From Thiohalomonas sp041685045 (GTDB lineage Bacteria; Pseudomonadota; Gammaproteobacteria; Thiohalomonadales; Thiohalomonadaceae), in contig JAWLGP010000010.1 in NCBI GenBank assembly GCA_041685045.1, positions 84,437 through 148,436 of the forward strand: a stretch of 64,000 nt of DNA. The letters run 5' to 3'. The translations under genes and the position numbers were made by a program. This document shows, in pieces, positions 17,139 to 25,686 of this stretch (positions are counted from its first letter, which is position 1; every line of letters starts with the position of its first letter). The notes below the pieces were generated by a model, which was not told where the DNA came from, did not search any database, and saw nothing but the letters and a program-made list of their open reading frames with translations.

Positions 17139-17765
17139 TCACTCGAACAGATTGGCGATTCGACGCGCGGCGGCGGCGATGTCGTCGGCGCCGAACACGG
17201 CGGTGATCACCGCCAGTTGGTCGGCACCGGCCGCCACCAGTTGCGCGCCATTGTCGGCGGTGATGCCGCCGATCGCAACCACCGGCACGGTCAGGCGGGC
17301 CTTGGCCTCACGCAGCAGCGGCAGCTCGGCATGTGCCGCTTCGGGCTTGACCGCCGAGGGGAAAAAGCTGCCGAAGGCGACATAGTCGGCGCCGGCCCGT
17401 TCGGCGGCAATCGCCCGCTCCAGTTCGTTGTAGCAGGAGACGCCAATGATCGCCGTGGGGCCGAGCAGGGCGCGAGCTTGTGCGATCTCGCCATCGTCCC
17501 GCCCCAGATGCACGCCGGCGGCGCCGGCCTCCCGTGCCACCTCGATATCGTCGTTGACGATGAGCGGCACCCCGAGCGGACGACAGAGCGAAACCAGGTC
17601 CTGCGCCTCCCAAAGTCGCCGGGCCCGATCCCGGTGCTTGCTGCGGTACTGCACCATCACCGCTCCCCCCTGGATCGCCTGCGCCACCGCCTCCACCAGG
17701 CGTTCGTCCGGGATCAGCTGTTCGTCGGTAATCGCATACAAGCCACGCGGCACGCGCTGCGCCAT
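17139..17765 (-). CDS. thiE: Thiamine-phosphate synthase
   Basis: A 208-residue TIM-barrel enzyme joining HMP pyrophosphate and the thiazole phosphate to form thiamine monophosphate. Landmarks are GLYAITD (10-16), QGGAVMVQYRSKH (about 39-51), LIVNDDIEVA, GVHLGRDDG, GVSCYNELERA, YVAFGSFFPS and AIGGITADN. ATG at 17765 (MAQRVPRG) is preferred: GAGGAG lies 7 bp ahead, whereas a longer frame to 17837 reads through a dispersed repeat. It follows thiD on the same strand. Confidence 0.95.
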   Translation of the reverse strand: MAQRVPRGLYAITDEQLIPDERLVEAVAQAIQGGAVMVQYRSKHRDRARRLWEAQDLVSLCRPLGVPLIVNDDIEVAREAGAAGVHLGRDDGEIAQARALLGPTAIIGVSCYNELERAIAAERAGADYVAFGSFFPSAVKPEAAHAELPLLREAKARLTVPVVAIGGITADNGAQLVAAGADQLAVITAVFGADDIAAAARRIANLFE

Positions 17766-17792
17766 GCTGAACTCCTCATAATGGAAAACCTG

Positions 17793-17874
17793 CCGCAGAG
17801 GCGCAGAAACGCAGAGGTTTTCAGGCGGCTGGTCCAACAGCGTCGTTTCCCCTCAAAAACTCTGCGCCTCTGCG
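17793..17874. repeat. Inverted pair of the CTCTGCGCCTCTGCG dispersed repeat
   Basis: CCGCAGAGGCGCAGA (17793-17807), followed by ACGCAGAG, is mirrored by CTCTGCGCCTCTGCG at 17860-17874. The pair fills most of the 138-bp gap between thiD and thiE and could form a hairpin in the transcript. This kind of CTCTGCGCCTCTGCG motif is a frequent intergenic repeat in proteobacteria. Confidence 0.7.
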
Positions 17875-17903
17875 TCTCCCCGCGTGTTCTTCCCGGCACG
17901 ACC

Positions 17904-18707
17904 TCACTCCACCTCTTCCCCGCGCGCCCAGAACAGGCGGTTGGGGTGATGCTGGCCCATGCCGAGGCGATAGCCGTGCTTGAGGCTCTCCCAGGTGTAT
18001 TCCTGGGCCTCGTGGACGGCAGTAAACGGTTCCAGGCCCTGGGCCAGCAAGCCGGCGATGGCCGAGGCGAGGGTGCAGCCGGAGCCGTGATAGCTGTGCG
18101 GCAGGCGTTCCCAGCTGAAGGTCTCGAGGTGGCGCAGGTTGCCGTAGAGGCGGTTTTCCACCTGCGGCGAGGACTCATGGGCCCCGGTGATCAGTACGAA
18201 CTCGCAGCCGGTCGAGAGCAGTTCCTGGGCGCAGGCGTCCAAAGTATCGGCCTCGGGGGCAAGCCGCCGCGCCTCCTGGCTGTTGGGGGTGAGCACGGTG
18301 GTGAGCGGAAACAGCAGGTCCATCATGGCGGCACGCAGCGCCGCGTCCGCGAGCGGCGCGCCGCCACCGGCGGCCAGGATGGGGTCGAGCACCACCGGGG
18401 CATGCGGGTAGTCCTTCAAGATGGTGTGGATCGCCTCCACGTTCTCCACGCTGCCCAGCAGACCGAGCTTGAAGGCGGCCACGGGCATATCCTCCAGCAC
18501 GGCGCGCGCCTGTTCGACGATCAGCGTCGGCATCACCTCCTCGACGCGGACCACGTTGCGGGTATCCTGCACCGTTAGCGCGGTGATCACCGGGGCGGCC
18601 TGACAGCCCATGCTGGCGATCGCCTCGATGTCGGCCTGGATCCCCGCGCCGCCGGTGGGATCATTGCCGGCGAAGACCATCACCACCGGAATCGTCTGCT
18701 GCGCCAT
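17904..18707 (-). CDS. thiD: Hydroxymethylpyrimidine/phosphomethylpyrimidine kinase
   Basis: A 267-residue ribokinase-fold enzyme phosphorylating HMP twice for thiamine synthesis. It opens with VVMVFAGNDPTGGAGIQADIEA, has KLGLLGS and VLDPILAAGGG in the middle, TPNSQEARRL, and the anion-hole motif HGSGCTLASAIA near residue 210. The length is normal. It is first in thiD-thiE-hemL; no thiamine (TPP) riboswitch was recognised in the short upstream gap. Confidence 0.95.
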   Translation of the reverse strand: MAQQTIPVVMVFAGNDPTGGAGIQADIEAIASMGCQAAPVITALTVQDTRNVVRVEEVMPTLIVEQARAVLEDMPVAAFKLGLLGSVENVEAIHTILKDYPHAPVVLDPILAAGGGAPLADAALRAAMMDLLFPLTTVLTPNSQEARRLAPEADTLDACAQELLSTGCEFVLITGAHESSPQVENRLYGNLRHLETFSWERLPHSYHGSGCTLASAIAGLLAQGLEPFTAVHEAQEYTWESLKHGYRLGMGQHHPNRLFWARGEEVE

Positions 18708-18741
18708 GGCGCTCTCCTCGTCAGGGTCGTTGCAATTCAGT

Positions 18742-19302
18742 CTAGGGGCGGAGCGTTCCCGCCTGCCGCGCGATGAAGGCGGTCTTGGCCGACAGTTCCA
18801 GTGAACAGGTCCACTTGTAGGCCAAATTCATGGTGGGGGCGTGGGCATAGACCCCGTGTCCGCGCACCACCGCAATGCGGTACTCTCCCAGCACGGCGGC
18901 GACCAGGGCCGGCGCCTGGTCCACATAGCGGTCGAAGCTTACTGTGATCACCGGTACCTTCGGGAAATAGAGATTGCCTTCGAAATCGGCGGGGATGAAG
19001 TCGAGACCGTCCATCGTCATCGCTACGCTGTAGGGACCATGGCTGTGGAGCACCGCTCCCGACTCCGGACTCGCCCGGTAAACCGCCTGATGCAGCCGCG
19101 CATCCAGTGACGCCCCCTGCCCCACCTGGGACAGGTCGCAGCGCACCAACGCTTCCGGCTGCAGCGTATCCGCACAGGCACCGGTCGGTGTCACCCAGAA
19201 CCCGTCGTCGTCCCGAATGGAAGCGTTGCCGCTGTGAGAGTCGTTGCAGCCGTACCGGCGCAGCCAGCGATAGTGGCGGGTGAGTTCCTCGCGGGGGTCC
19301 AA
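18742..19302 (-). CDS. Class II aldolase/adducin family protein
   Basis: A 186-residue zinc-dependent lyase-type protein. Metal ligands are expected from HSHGPYS (about 86) and the later GHGVYAHA (about 148). The substrate-loop form HSGNASIR replaces the usual TxGNxSxR near residue 22. It resembles the fuculose-1-phosphate aldolase/MtnB group but lacks a diagnostic context; the substrate is unknown. ATG 19302 opens MDPREELTRHYRWL. It is read divergently from the LbtU-like gene. Confidence 0.8.
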   Translation of the reverse strand: MDPREELTRHYRWLRRYGCNDSHSGNASIRDDDGFWVTPTGACADTLQPEALVRCDLSQVGQGASLDARLHQAVYRASPESGAVLHSHGPYSVAMTMDGLDFIPADFEGNLYFPKVPVITVSFDRYVDQAPALVAAVLGEYRIAVVRGHGVYAHAPTMNLAYKWTCSLELSAKTAFIARQAGTLRP

Positions 19303-19390
19303 GGTCTGGCTCCATTCTCGGGCTTTGGTTGCGATTATACGTGAGCCGGCGCACGAAGCGGCGCCGCGGCATCCCGCCTTGTCAATCGTT

Positions 19391-19413
19391 AATGCGAACC
19401 GTTATCATTCGCA
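19391..19413 (+). promoter_or_regulatory. Fur-like box upstream of the LbtU-like porin
   Basis: Perfect arms TGCGAA (19393-19398) and TTCGCA (19408-19413) flank CCGTTATCA, giving an AATGCGAA...ATCATTCGCA pattern like Fur boxes in front of many iron-uptake genes. It lies about 60-80 bp before the start codon. Iron-dependent repression is the inference. Confidence 0.5.
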
Positions 19414-19473
19414 CTCGATTGCCGCTCCGATTTTCTCGCGAGCGGTACCGCAGGATCACCGCACGGTTCAGAC

Positions 19474-20580
19474 ATGCACAACAGGCGAGCGATTGGAAAG
19501 ATGTTGACCCTGGCGGCCGCGCTGGCACTCGGCCCGGCCCAGGCGCAGGAGAGGGCACAGGGGGATATCGGTTTCCGGGAGGAGCGGGCGGCCGCGACAG
19601 CCGCACCGCGGTTCAGCTATGGCGGGCTGCTCGAGCTTGAAGCCTTCAGCGGCGAAGATTTCGCTGGGGTCGACGCCAGCGATCTCGTGTTGGCGACACT
19701 GGAGCTGTGGGCCGAGGCGCGGCCCAACGACTGGACCACCCTGGAGGTCCGTTGCCTCTTCGAAGAAGACGAGACCGAGCCCGGAGAGATCGACCAGGCC
19801 TTCATCAGGCTCGGCGACGAGGACACCCTTTTCCACCTGATCGCCGGCCGCCTGTATGTCCCGTTCGGCAAATTCGAGACCAACCTGGTATCCGACCCGC
19901 TCACTTTGGAGCTGGGAGAGACCCGCGCGTCCGCACTGCAGGTGGGCTTCGCCTCGGACGGGCTGTACGGCGCGTTCTACGGTTTCAACGGCGACGTCGA
20001 CGAGGCCGACAGGGGTGATCGGATCCACCGCTTCGGCGCCGAACTCGGCTACCGAATCGAGACGGATGCTTATGCGCTGGACCTCGGCGCCGGCTACATC
20101 GATTCCATCGCCGATTCCGACGGCCTCAGTGGCGCCGATCTGGATGGCGACGGCAGCGAAGGCGACCTGATTGGTACCGGCCTGACCGAGCGGGTCGGCG
20201 GCATCGCCGCCCACGCCGCTCTCACCCTTGGCCGTTGGACCTTCATTGGTGAATACGTGGGCGCCGAACAGGCGTTCAGCGCCGCCGATCTGTCGTTTTG
20301 GGGCGGCGGCGCCCAGCCCACCGCCTGGAATGTGGAGGCCGGCTACCATTTCGCACTGGGCTCAAGGGAGGCGAGCGTTGCCCTGGGGCACCAGCAAACA
20401 GACGAGGCCGTCGGTCTCGGGTTGCCCAAGACCCGCACTCTGGGGGCGCTCACCATCGGTCTCTTCGAGAACCTCGCGGTCGGCTTCGAATACGCCCGGG
20501 ACGACGACTACGGCGTGAGTGCCGGGGGCACCGGTGCGTCCGCCGACACCGTTACCGTCCAACTCGCCGTCGAATTCTGA
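19474..20580 (+). CDS. LbtU-like siderophore porin
   Basis: A 368-residue predicted outer-membrane beta-barrel with signal peptide (cleavage near AQAQ-ER, about residue 25). The mature chain alternates polar and aromatic strands and ends VTVQLAVEF with a terminal Phe. The pieces FSYGGLLELEAF, DLVLATLELWAEAR, IDQAFIRLGDE, LYVPFGKFETNLVSDPLTLELGETR and the C-terminal barrel follow the LbtU family (TonB-independent legiobactin receptor of Legionella). No TonB box or plug domain is present. A Fur-like palindrome upstream fits iron acquisition. Acidic repeats around 190-215 are probably an extracellular loop. Confidence 0.75.
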   Translation: MHNRRAIGKMLTLAAALALGPAQAQERAQGDIGFREERAAATAAPRFSYGGLLELEAFSGEDFAGVDASDLVLATLELWAEARPNDWTTLEVRCLFEEDETEPGEIDQAFIRLGDEDTLFHLIAGRLYVPFGKFETNLVSDPLTLELGETRASALQVGFASDGLYGAFYGFNGDVDEADRGDRIHRFGAELGYRIETDAYALDLGAGYIDSIADSDGLSGADLDGDGSEGDLIGTGLTERVGGIAAHAALTLGRWTFIGEYVGAEQAFSAADLSFWGGGAQPTAWNVEAGYHFALGSREASVALGHQQTDEAVGLGLPKTRTLGALTIGLFENLAVGFEYARDDDYGVSAGGTGASADTVTVQLAVEF

Positions 20581-20614
20581 TCCGGGTCCGAAACGGACCG
20601 CTTACACTTGCTGG

Positions 20615-21085
20615 ATGGCCAGACCTGCGAGCTCGCTGGGGACATTGCTGCTGTTTTTTGCGGCGGTCGCTGCCGTGGCGGCTTTGGGGGCGCAGTTTAC
20701 GCCGGGCGCCTGGTACTCGGCCCTGGACAAGCCTTCATGGACGCCGCCCAGCGCCATTTTTGCCCCGGTGTGGACACTCCTCTATGCGGCGATGGCGGTC
20801 GCCGGGTGGCGAATCTGGCGGGTGGAGAGTGCAAGGCGACAGGCGGCGATGGCGCTGTTCTGGTCCCAACTGCTCCTGAACGGTCTCTGGTCCTGGCTCT
20901 TTTTCGGCCTGCACGCCATCGGCTGGGCGCTGCTGGATCTCGCCGTACTCTGGCTGGTGGTCGGGGCGACCACCTGGCTGTTTTTCCGCCTGGACCGCTG
21001 GGCCGGCATGCTGTTCATCCCCTATTTCCTCTGGAGCGGCTATGCCCTGGCCCTCAACGCGGCCATCTGGTGGCTCGCGCGCTGA
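20615..21085 (+). CDS. tspO: TspO/MBR family protein
   Basis: A 156-residue membrane protein with five helices and many tryptophans. The family signature is FTPGAWYSALDKPSWTPPSAIFAPVWTLLYA (about 29-59), followed by WSWLFFGLHAIGWALLD and the C-terminal FIPYFLWSGYALALNAAIWWL. TspO binds porphyrins and sterol-like ligands in the membrane and has regulatory or porphyrin-degrading roles. The ATG at 20615 gives the standard length; the frame extends upstream into the end of the porin gene but reads as non-protein there. Confidence 0.93.
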   Translation: MARPASSLGTLLLFFAAVAAVAALGAQFTPGAWYSALDKPSWTPPSAIFAPVWTLLYAAMAVAGWRIWRVESARRQAAMALFWSQLLLNGLWSWLFFGLHAIGWALLDLAVLWLVVGATTWLFFRLDRWAGMLFIPYFLWSGYALALNAAIWWLAR

Positions 21086-21157
21086 GTTCAGCGACCAACG
21101 GGAACCCGACCGGGCGGCCCCCGAGGGGGCGCCTGCCCGTTCGGACTGCGGACCCAT

Positions 21158-24100
21158 TTACACTGACGGCGGCGCAGCCAGACCCTTGTAGTCGGATTCG
21201 AAGCCGGCGCCGAGCAGTGGCTCTCGGAGCGGGCTGGTAGTGGCTGGTTGGCCATCGATTTTCCCGATCACGAAATAGCGGCGGCGGGGCAACTGCGAAA
21301 GACACTTCAGGGCGGCCTGCAGCGCGGTCGCATCTTCCCGGTAGCTGTCCGGGAACGTGGTCAGCTGGTGGCCGTCGGCAGCGAGGTAGAGCACCGCGGC
21401 GCCGTCGACCAGAATGACCCAGGCATCTGCCAAGCGACGTGGCCTGGCGGCACCAGGCGCCACCTCGGGCCAGGGCAACAGACTGCCGAACGGGTTGGCC
21501 GGATCGAGGGCCGCCACCGCCGTGGTCTGTTCCCGCACGAAGCCATCCAGCGGTGGCTCACCGGGGCGGGCGGCGCGCAGGCGATCGACCACCCCGGGGC
21601 GGGCGAACTGGGCGCCGGAGAGCCCCTCCACGAACCAGCCGCGGCGCACCTGGCCGTTCTCCTCCATCCGCCTCAACACCTGATAGATCGGGCCGAAGCC
21701 GCCGGGCAGGTTTTCGGCGATGGCACACTCACGGCTGACCACACCATAGCGCTCCAGCAGCATCTCGGTGCGGGCCAGCGCCCGCTCGGTGTCGGCAGGT
21801 GCGGGCGCGAGCAGATCGGCCACCCGCGACCAGCGCCCGCCGGTCAGGGAGGGACCGTGGCGACGGGAACGGCCGGCACTTCCCCCGGCCAGCGCGCGCA
21901 AGGGGGCGAAGGTGTCGTTGGTCACCTGCCCCGCCCAAACCAGCTCCCACAGGGCGGCGGTGAGCTCGGCGTAGGTGGGGGTGAGCCCGGCCACCCGAAC
22001 CGCCTGCTCCAGCTCCAGCAGGAAGCAGGCACCGCGCCGTTGCAGGTGTTCGAGCAGCACCACCTGCAGTTCGTCCGGGGCGAACGGCTCCGTTTCCAGC
22101 AGCCGGGCGACCCGCTCGCGGCGGTAGAGGGCGATGCGTCCGTCGCGCGCCCCGAGGGCGCTCCGACCCACCCAGACGATCTGCCCCGTGGCGGCCAGCA
22201 GGTCCAGCGCCTCGACCTGGAATCCGGGGACACGATCGGGGAGCAGGCGTTGATGCAGCACCGACCAGGGCAGTGCCACCCCCTCCAGTCGCACGATTGC
22301 CTCCAGCAGCGCGTTCGGTTCCGGCCGGCGCCGGCCGATACCGTGCCAAGCCGGCAGAAAGCGCCCCAGGGTGCGGGCGTCGACCGGCGCGACCTCATCG
22401 CGCAGTTTCGCCAGGGTGCGTCGTTTCAGCCGCCGCAGCACCTCGGTGTCGATCCAGTCGGTCTCGTTCCCGCCCGGCCGGATCTCCCCGCGCACCAGGG
22501 CCCCCTCGCTCTCCAGCAGCCGCAGCACCGGGTCGACCACGGCCGGCCGCAGTCCGAAGCGGTCGGCGGCCTCACCACTGGTGAACGGGCCGCGGCTGCG
22601 GGCGTAACGGCGCAACAGCCGCCGCAGCGGGTCCCCGAGGGGGGCGAGAAAGGCGTCCGGCAGACCGGGCGGCAGCACCACCCCCAAGGCGTCCCGATAG
22701 AGCGCCGCGTCCTCGGCCGCGATGGTGCGGGACTCACCGGCGACGGTCACGGCGACGGCGCGCCGCTGCGCGATCAACACCTCGAGCGCATCGGCCGGGG
22801 CGGCGCTGCGCATCGCAAGCTCCACCGCACTCAAGTCCCCCAGCCGGCGGAGCAGATCATGCAGCTCGTCGGCGTCGCGGGCGCGATAGCCCTCGGCCGA
22901 ATGCTGCAGCTCGGTATCCAGTGCAGCCAGCACCTCCGGGTCGATCAGCTCGCGCAGTTCCGCCTGGCCAAGCAGGTCGGCAAGCAGGTTGCGGTCCAGC
23001 GCCAGGGCCTGGACACGGCGTTCGGCAAGCGGCACGTCGGACTCGTACATGAAGGCCGCCACGTAGGCGAATACCAGGGCACGGGCGAAGGGCGAGGGGC
23101 TGCGCGTCTCGGCCTCGTGTACCCGCACACGACGGCTGCGGATATCGGCCATCAACTGGCGCAGCGCGGCCATGTCGAACACATCGGACAGCACCTGTCG
23201 GTAGGTCTCCAGCACGATAGGGAAGGAGGGGTAACGTTGTACGGTGGCGAGCAGCTGCTGTGCCTTAAGTCGCTGCGCCCACAGCGGTCGCCGGCCGCGG
23301 CCCGAGCGACGGGGGGTGAGCAGGGCACGGGCGGCGTTCTCGCGAAACAGCCCGGCAAAAAGGGCCGTGTCCGGAAGCTGTTCAGTCACCAACTCCTCCA
23401 CCTCGTCCGGGTCCGGCAGCAGCGCCTCCAGCGGTGGCAGCTCGTCACTGTCGGCAAAACGCAGCACCACGCCGTCATCGTTGTAGAGGATCTGAACCTC
23501 AAAACCTTCGCGGCGACCAAGCCGCCGCTGCAGTGCCATCGCCCAGGGGCTGTGCACCCGTGCGCCGAACGGGGTGAGGATGCAGAGCCGCCAGTCGCCC
23601 AATTCGTCGCGAAAGCGCTCGATCACGATGGTGCGGTCACTGGGTACGGCGCCGGTCGCCTCCCGCTGCTCGGCGACGTACGCGACCAGGTTTTGCGCAG
23701 CGAAGAGGTCGAGCGGGTACTCCCGTTGCAGCCAGGCGGCGGCCTCCTGCGGCGCCATTGACGCCAGTTCGCGCAGAAAAGCGCCGACAGCGAGGCCCAG
23801 CTCCATGGGCCGACCCGGCCCCTCGCCGTGCCAGAAAGGGAGCTTGCCGGGTTCCCCGGCGGCGGGCGCGACGACAACCCGGTCGTGGGTGATCTGCTCG
23901 ACCCGCCAGGTGCTGGCGCCCAGCAGGATGTTGTCGCCGCGCCGGGTCTCGTAGACCATCTCCTCATCCAGCTCGCCGAGGCGCGGACCCTCCTCGCCCA
24001 GCTGTACCGTATAGAGTCCCCGATCGGGGATGGTGCCGACGTTGAGGCGGGAGAGTAGCGGCGTGCCGCGCCGGGCGGTCAGGGTCTCCGTGCTGTGATC

Positions 24101-25531
24101 CCAGGCAAGCAGCGGGCGCAGGTCCGCAAAATCGCCCGAAGGATAGTGGCCGGCGAGCATTTGCAGCACCGACTGCAGCGCGGCCCCGCTCAGCTCCCGA
24201 TAGGGCCAACTTCGGCGCACCAGCCGCTCGATGCTCTCGACCGACCGAGGAGCATCCGCACAGAGCGCGACCACCTGCTGGGCGAGCACGTCGAGCGCGT
24301 TGCGTGGCGTCCGGCTCTGCTCGATGGCGCCCTCGACCATGCGCCGGGCGACCACGGCACACTCCAGCAGGTCGGCGCGAAATTTCGGATAGATGCGGCC
24401 GACGCTGACCGCATTCACCCGGTGGCCGGCACGCCCCACCCGCTGCAGCCCGCGGGCGACCGACCCGGGCGACTCCACCAGCAGCACCTGATCCACCGCC
24501 CCCATGTCGATCCCGAGCTCCAGCGACGAGGTGGCGACGATACCGCGCACCGCCCCGCGCTTGAGCGCCGCCTCGATTTCGGCCCGCTTCTCATGGGAGA
24601 CGCTGCCGTGGTGGGCGCGCACCAGCGGCTCTCCCGCGAGCTCGTTGAGACGCGCGGTGAGCCGTTCGCAGAGCCCTCGGCTGTTGACGAACACCAGGGT
24701 CGAGCGGTGAGCACGAATGGCCGCCACCAACGCCGGATACAACGCGCTCCAGATCCCCTCCGAGGGCGGCCGCAACCTCATGCCCTCAACCGGTTTCGGC
24801 AGCGGCAGCCGATCCATATCGGGCACCGGAACCGTGACCGTCAGTTCCAGACGCGGCGACGCGGATGCGTCGATGATCGCCACCTCCCGCTCGCCGCCCA
24901 GGAAGTGCGCCGCCTCCTCCAGCGGCCGCACGGTGGCGGAAAGCCCCACCCGCTGCGGATCGCGCCCGCACAGCTCCGCGAGTCGCTCCAGTGTCAGCGC
25001 CAGGTGAACGCCACGCTTGGTGGCAAGCAGGGCGTGCACCTCGTCGACGATCACCGTCCGCACGCTGCGGAGCGTCTCCCGTGACCTGGAGCCCAGCAGC
25101 AGGAACAGCGATTCCGGGGTGGTGACCAGAATCTCGGCCGGAGAACGGAGCTGGGAGCGACGGGCGGCGGCCGGGGTGTCGCCGGTCCGCACATCGACCC
25201 GCAGCGGCCACGCCGGTTCACCCAGCCTCGCCGCGGTCTCAAGAATGCCGGCCAGAGGCCCCTGGAGATTGCGTTCCACGTCGTAGACCAGCGCCTTCAG
25301 CGGCGAGATATAGAGCACCTGCACCCCGGGGCTGGACGGGGGCCGCTGAATGGCACTGTCGATGGCCCAGAGAAAGGCGGCCAATGTCTTGCCGCTGCCG
25401 GTTGGGGCGGTGATCAGGACGTGCCGGCCGCTGGCGATCGCCGGCCAGCCTTGCGCCTGGGCGGGGGTGGGCACGCCGAGATGGGCGTCGAACCAGTGCT
25501 GTGTCGCTCGGCTGAACAAGGGTAATGGCAT
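21158..25531 (-). CDS. lhr: Large ATP-dependent helicase Lhr (long form)
   Basis: A 1457-residue SF2 helicase, the long Lhr form. Motif I APTGSGKT is near residues 43-50, motif II VIVDEVHAL near 160 and motif III VGLSATV near 205. Motifs V-VI appear as ATSSLELGIDMG and QRVGRAGHR. Then come the winged-helix Lhr core and a long C-terminal extension ending CLSQLPRRRYFVIGKIDGQP. Lhr unwinds DNA:RNA hybrids and is linked to DNA repair. The start is uncertain: MPLPLFSRATQHW at 25531 is the natural N-terminus but has no visible Shine-Dalgarno site; a longer frame to 25654 reads through heptanucleotide repeats. Confidence 0.93.
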   Translation of the reverse strand: MPLPLFSRATQHWFDAHLGVPTPAQAQGWPAIASGRHVLITAPTGSGKTLAAFLWAIDSAIQRPPSSPGVQVLYISPLKALVYDVERNLQGPLAGILETAARLGEPAWPLRVDVRTGDTPAAARRSQLRSPAEILVTTPESLFLLLGSRSRETLRSVRTVIVDEVHALLATKRGVHLALTLERLAELCGRDPQRVGLSATVRPLEEAAHFLGGEREVAIIDASASPRLELTVTVPVPDMDRLPLPKPVEGMRLRPPSEGIWSALYPALVAAIRAHRSTLVFVNSRGLCERLTARLNELAGEPLVRAHHGSVSHEKRAEIEAALKRGAVRGIVATSSLELGIDMGAVDQVLLVESPGSVARGLQRVGRAGHRVNAVSVGRIYPKFRADLLECAVVARRMVEGAIEQSRTPRNALDVLAQQVVALCADAPRSVESIERLVRRSWPYRELSGAALQSVLQMLAGHYPSGDFADLRPLLAWDHSTETLTARRGTPLLSRLNVGTIPDRGLYTVQLGEEGPRLGELDEEMVYETRRGDNILLGASTWRVEQITHDRVVVAPAAGEPGKLPFWHGEGPGRPMELGLAVGAFLRELASMAPQEAAAWLQREYPLDLFAAQNLVAYVAEQREATGAVPSDRTIVIERFRDELGDWRLCILTPFGARVHSPWAMALQRRLGRREGFEVQILYNDDGVVLRFADSDELPPLEALLPDPDEVEELVTEQLPDTALFAGLFRENAARALLTPRRSGRGRRPLWAQRLKAQQLLATVQRYPSFPIVLETYRQVLSDVFDMAALRQLMADIRSRRVRVHEAETRSPSPFARALVFAYVAAFMYESDVPLAERRVQALALDRNLLADLLGQAELRELIDPEVLAALDTELQHSAEGYRARDADELHDLLRRLGDLSAVELAMRSAAPADALEVLIAQRRAVAVTVAGESRTIAAEDAALYRDALGVVLPPGLPDAFLAPLGDPLRRLLRRYARSRGPFTSGEAADRFGLRPAVVDPVLRLLESEGALVRGEIRPGGNETDWIDTEVLRRLKRRTLAKLRDEVAPVDARTLGRFLPAWHGIGRRRPEPNALLEAIVRLEGVALPWSVLHQRLLPDRVPGFQVEALDLLAATGQIVWVGRSALGARDGRIALYRRERVARLLETEPFAPDELQVVLLEHLQRRGACFLLELEQAVRVAGLTPTYAELTAALWELVWAGQVTNDTFAPLRALAGGSAGRSRRHGPSLTGGRWSRVADLLAPAPADTERALARTEMLLERYGVVSRECAIAENLPGGFGPIYQVLRRMEENGQVRRGWFVEGLSGAQFARPGVVDRLRAARPGEPPLDGFVREQTTAVAALDPANPFGSLLPWPEVAPGAARPRRLADAWVILVDGAAVLYLAADGHQLTTFPDSYREDATALQAALKCLSQLPRRRYFVIGKIDGQPATTSPLREPLLGAGFESDYKGLAAPPSV

Positions 25532-25686
25532 GTGGTAGGTGGGATATGGGGAATATGGCATGCGGTAGGTGGAATGAGGGGAAGAGCCACCCCCCCATAT
25601 TCCATATTCCATATTCCATATACCACCTACCACCCACCACCTACCACCTACCACCTACCACCTACCACCTACCACCTGTCACCTAC
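25532..25686. repeat. Heptanucleotide tandem repeats upstream of lhr
   Basis: From about 25596 the plus strand reads CATATTC-type heptamers (three to four copies), then CTACCAC heptamers (about nine, two imperfect) up to 25686. At 25532-25575 the inverse forms GGTAGGTGG and GGAATATGG appear. The array overlaps the stop codon of the HD-GYP gene and fills the region where lhr should have its ribosome-binding site. Confidence 0.85.

Noticed and set aside
17040..18720. Thiamine pyrophosphate riboswitch for thiD-thiE
   Set aside because: The conserved CUGAGA and ACCUGA elements are not present before thiD or thiE; only repeats occupy the gaps.
21248..23761. Long plus-strand open frame of 837 codons opposite lhr
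   Set aside because: It is antisense to a complete helicase with all motifs; its Gln/His/Arg/Gly-rich composition is typical of a GC-rich shadow frame.
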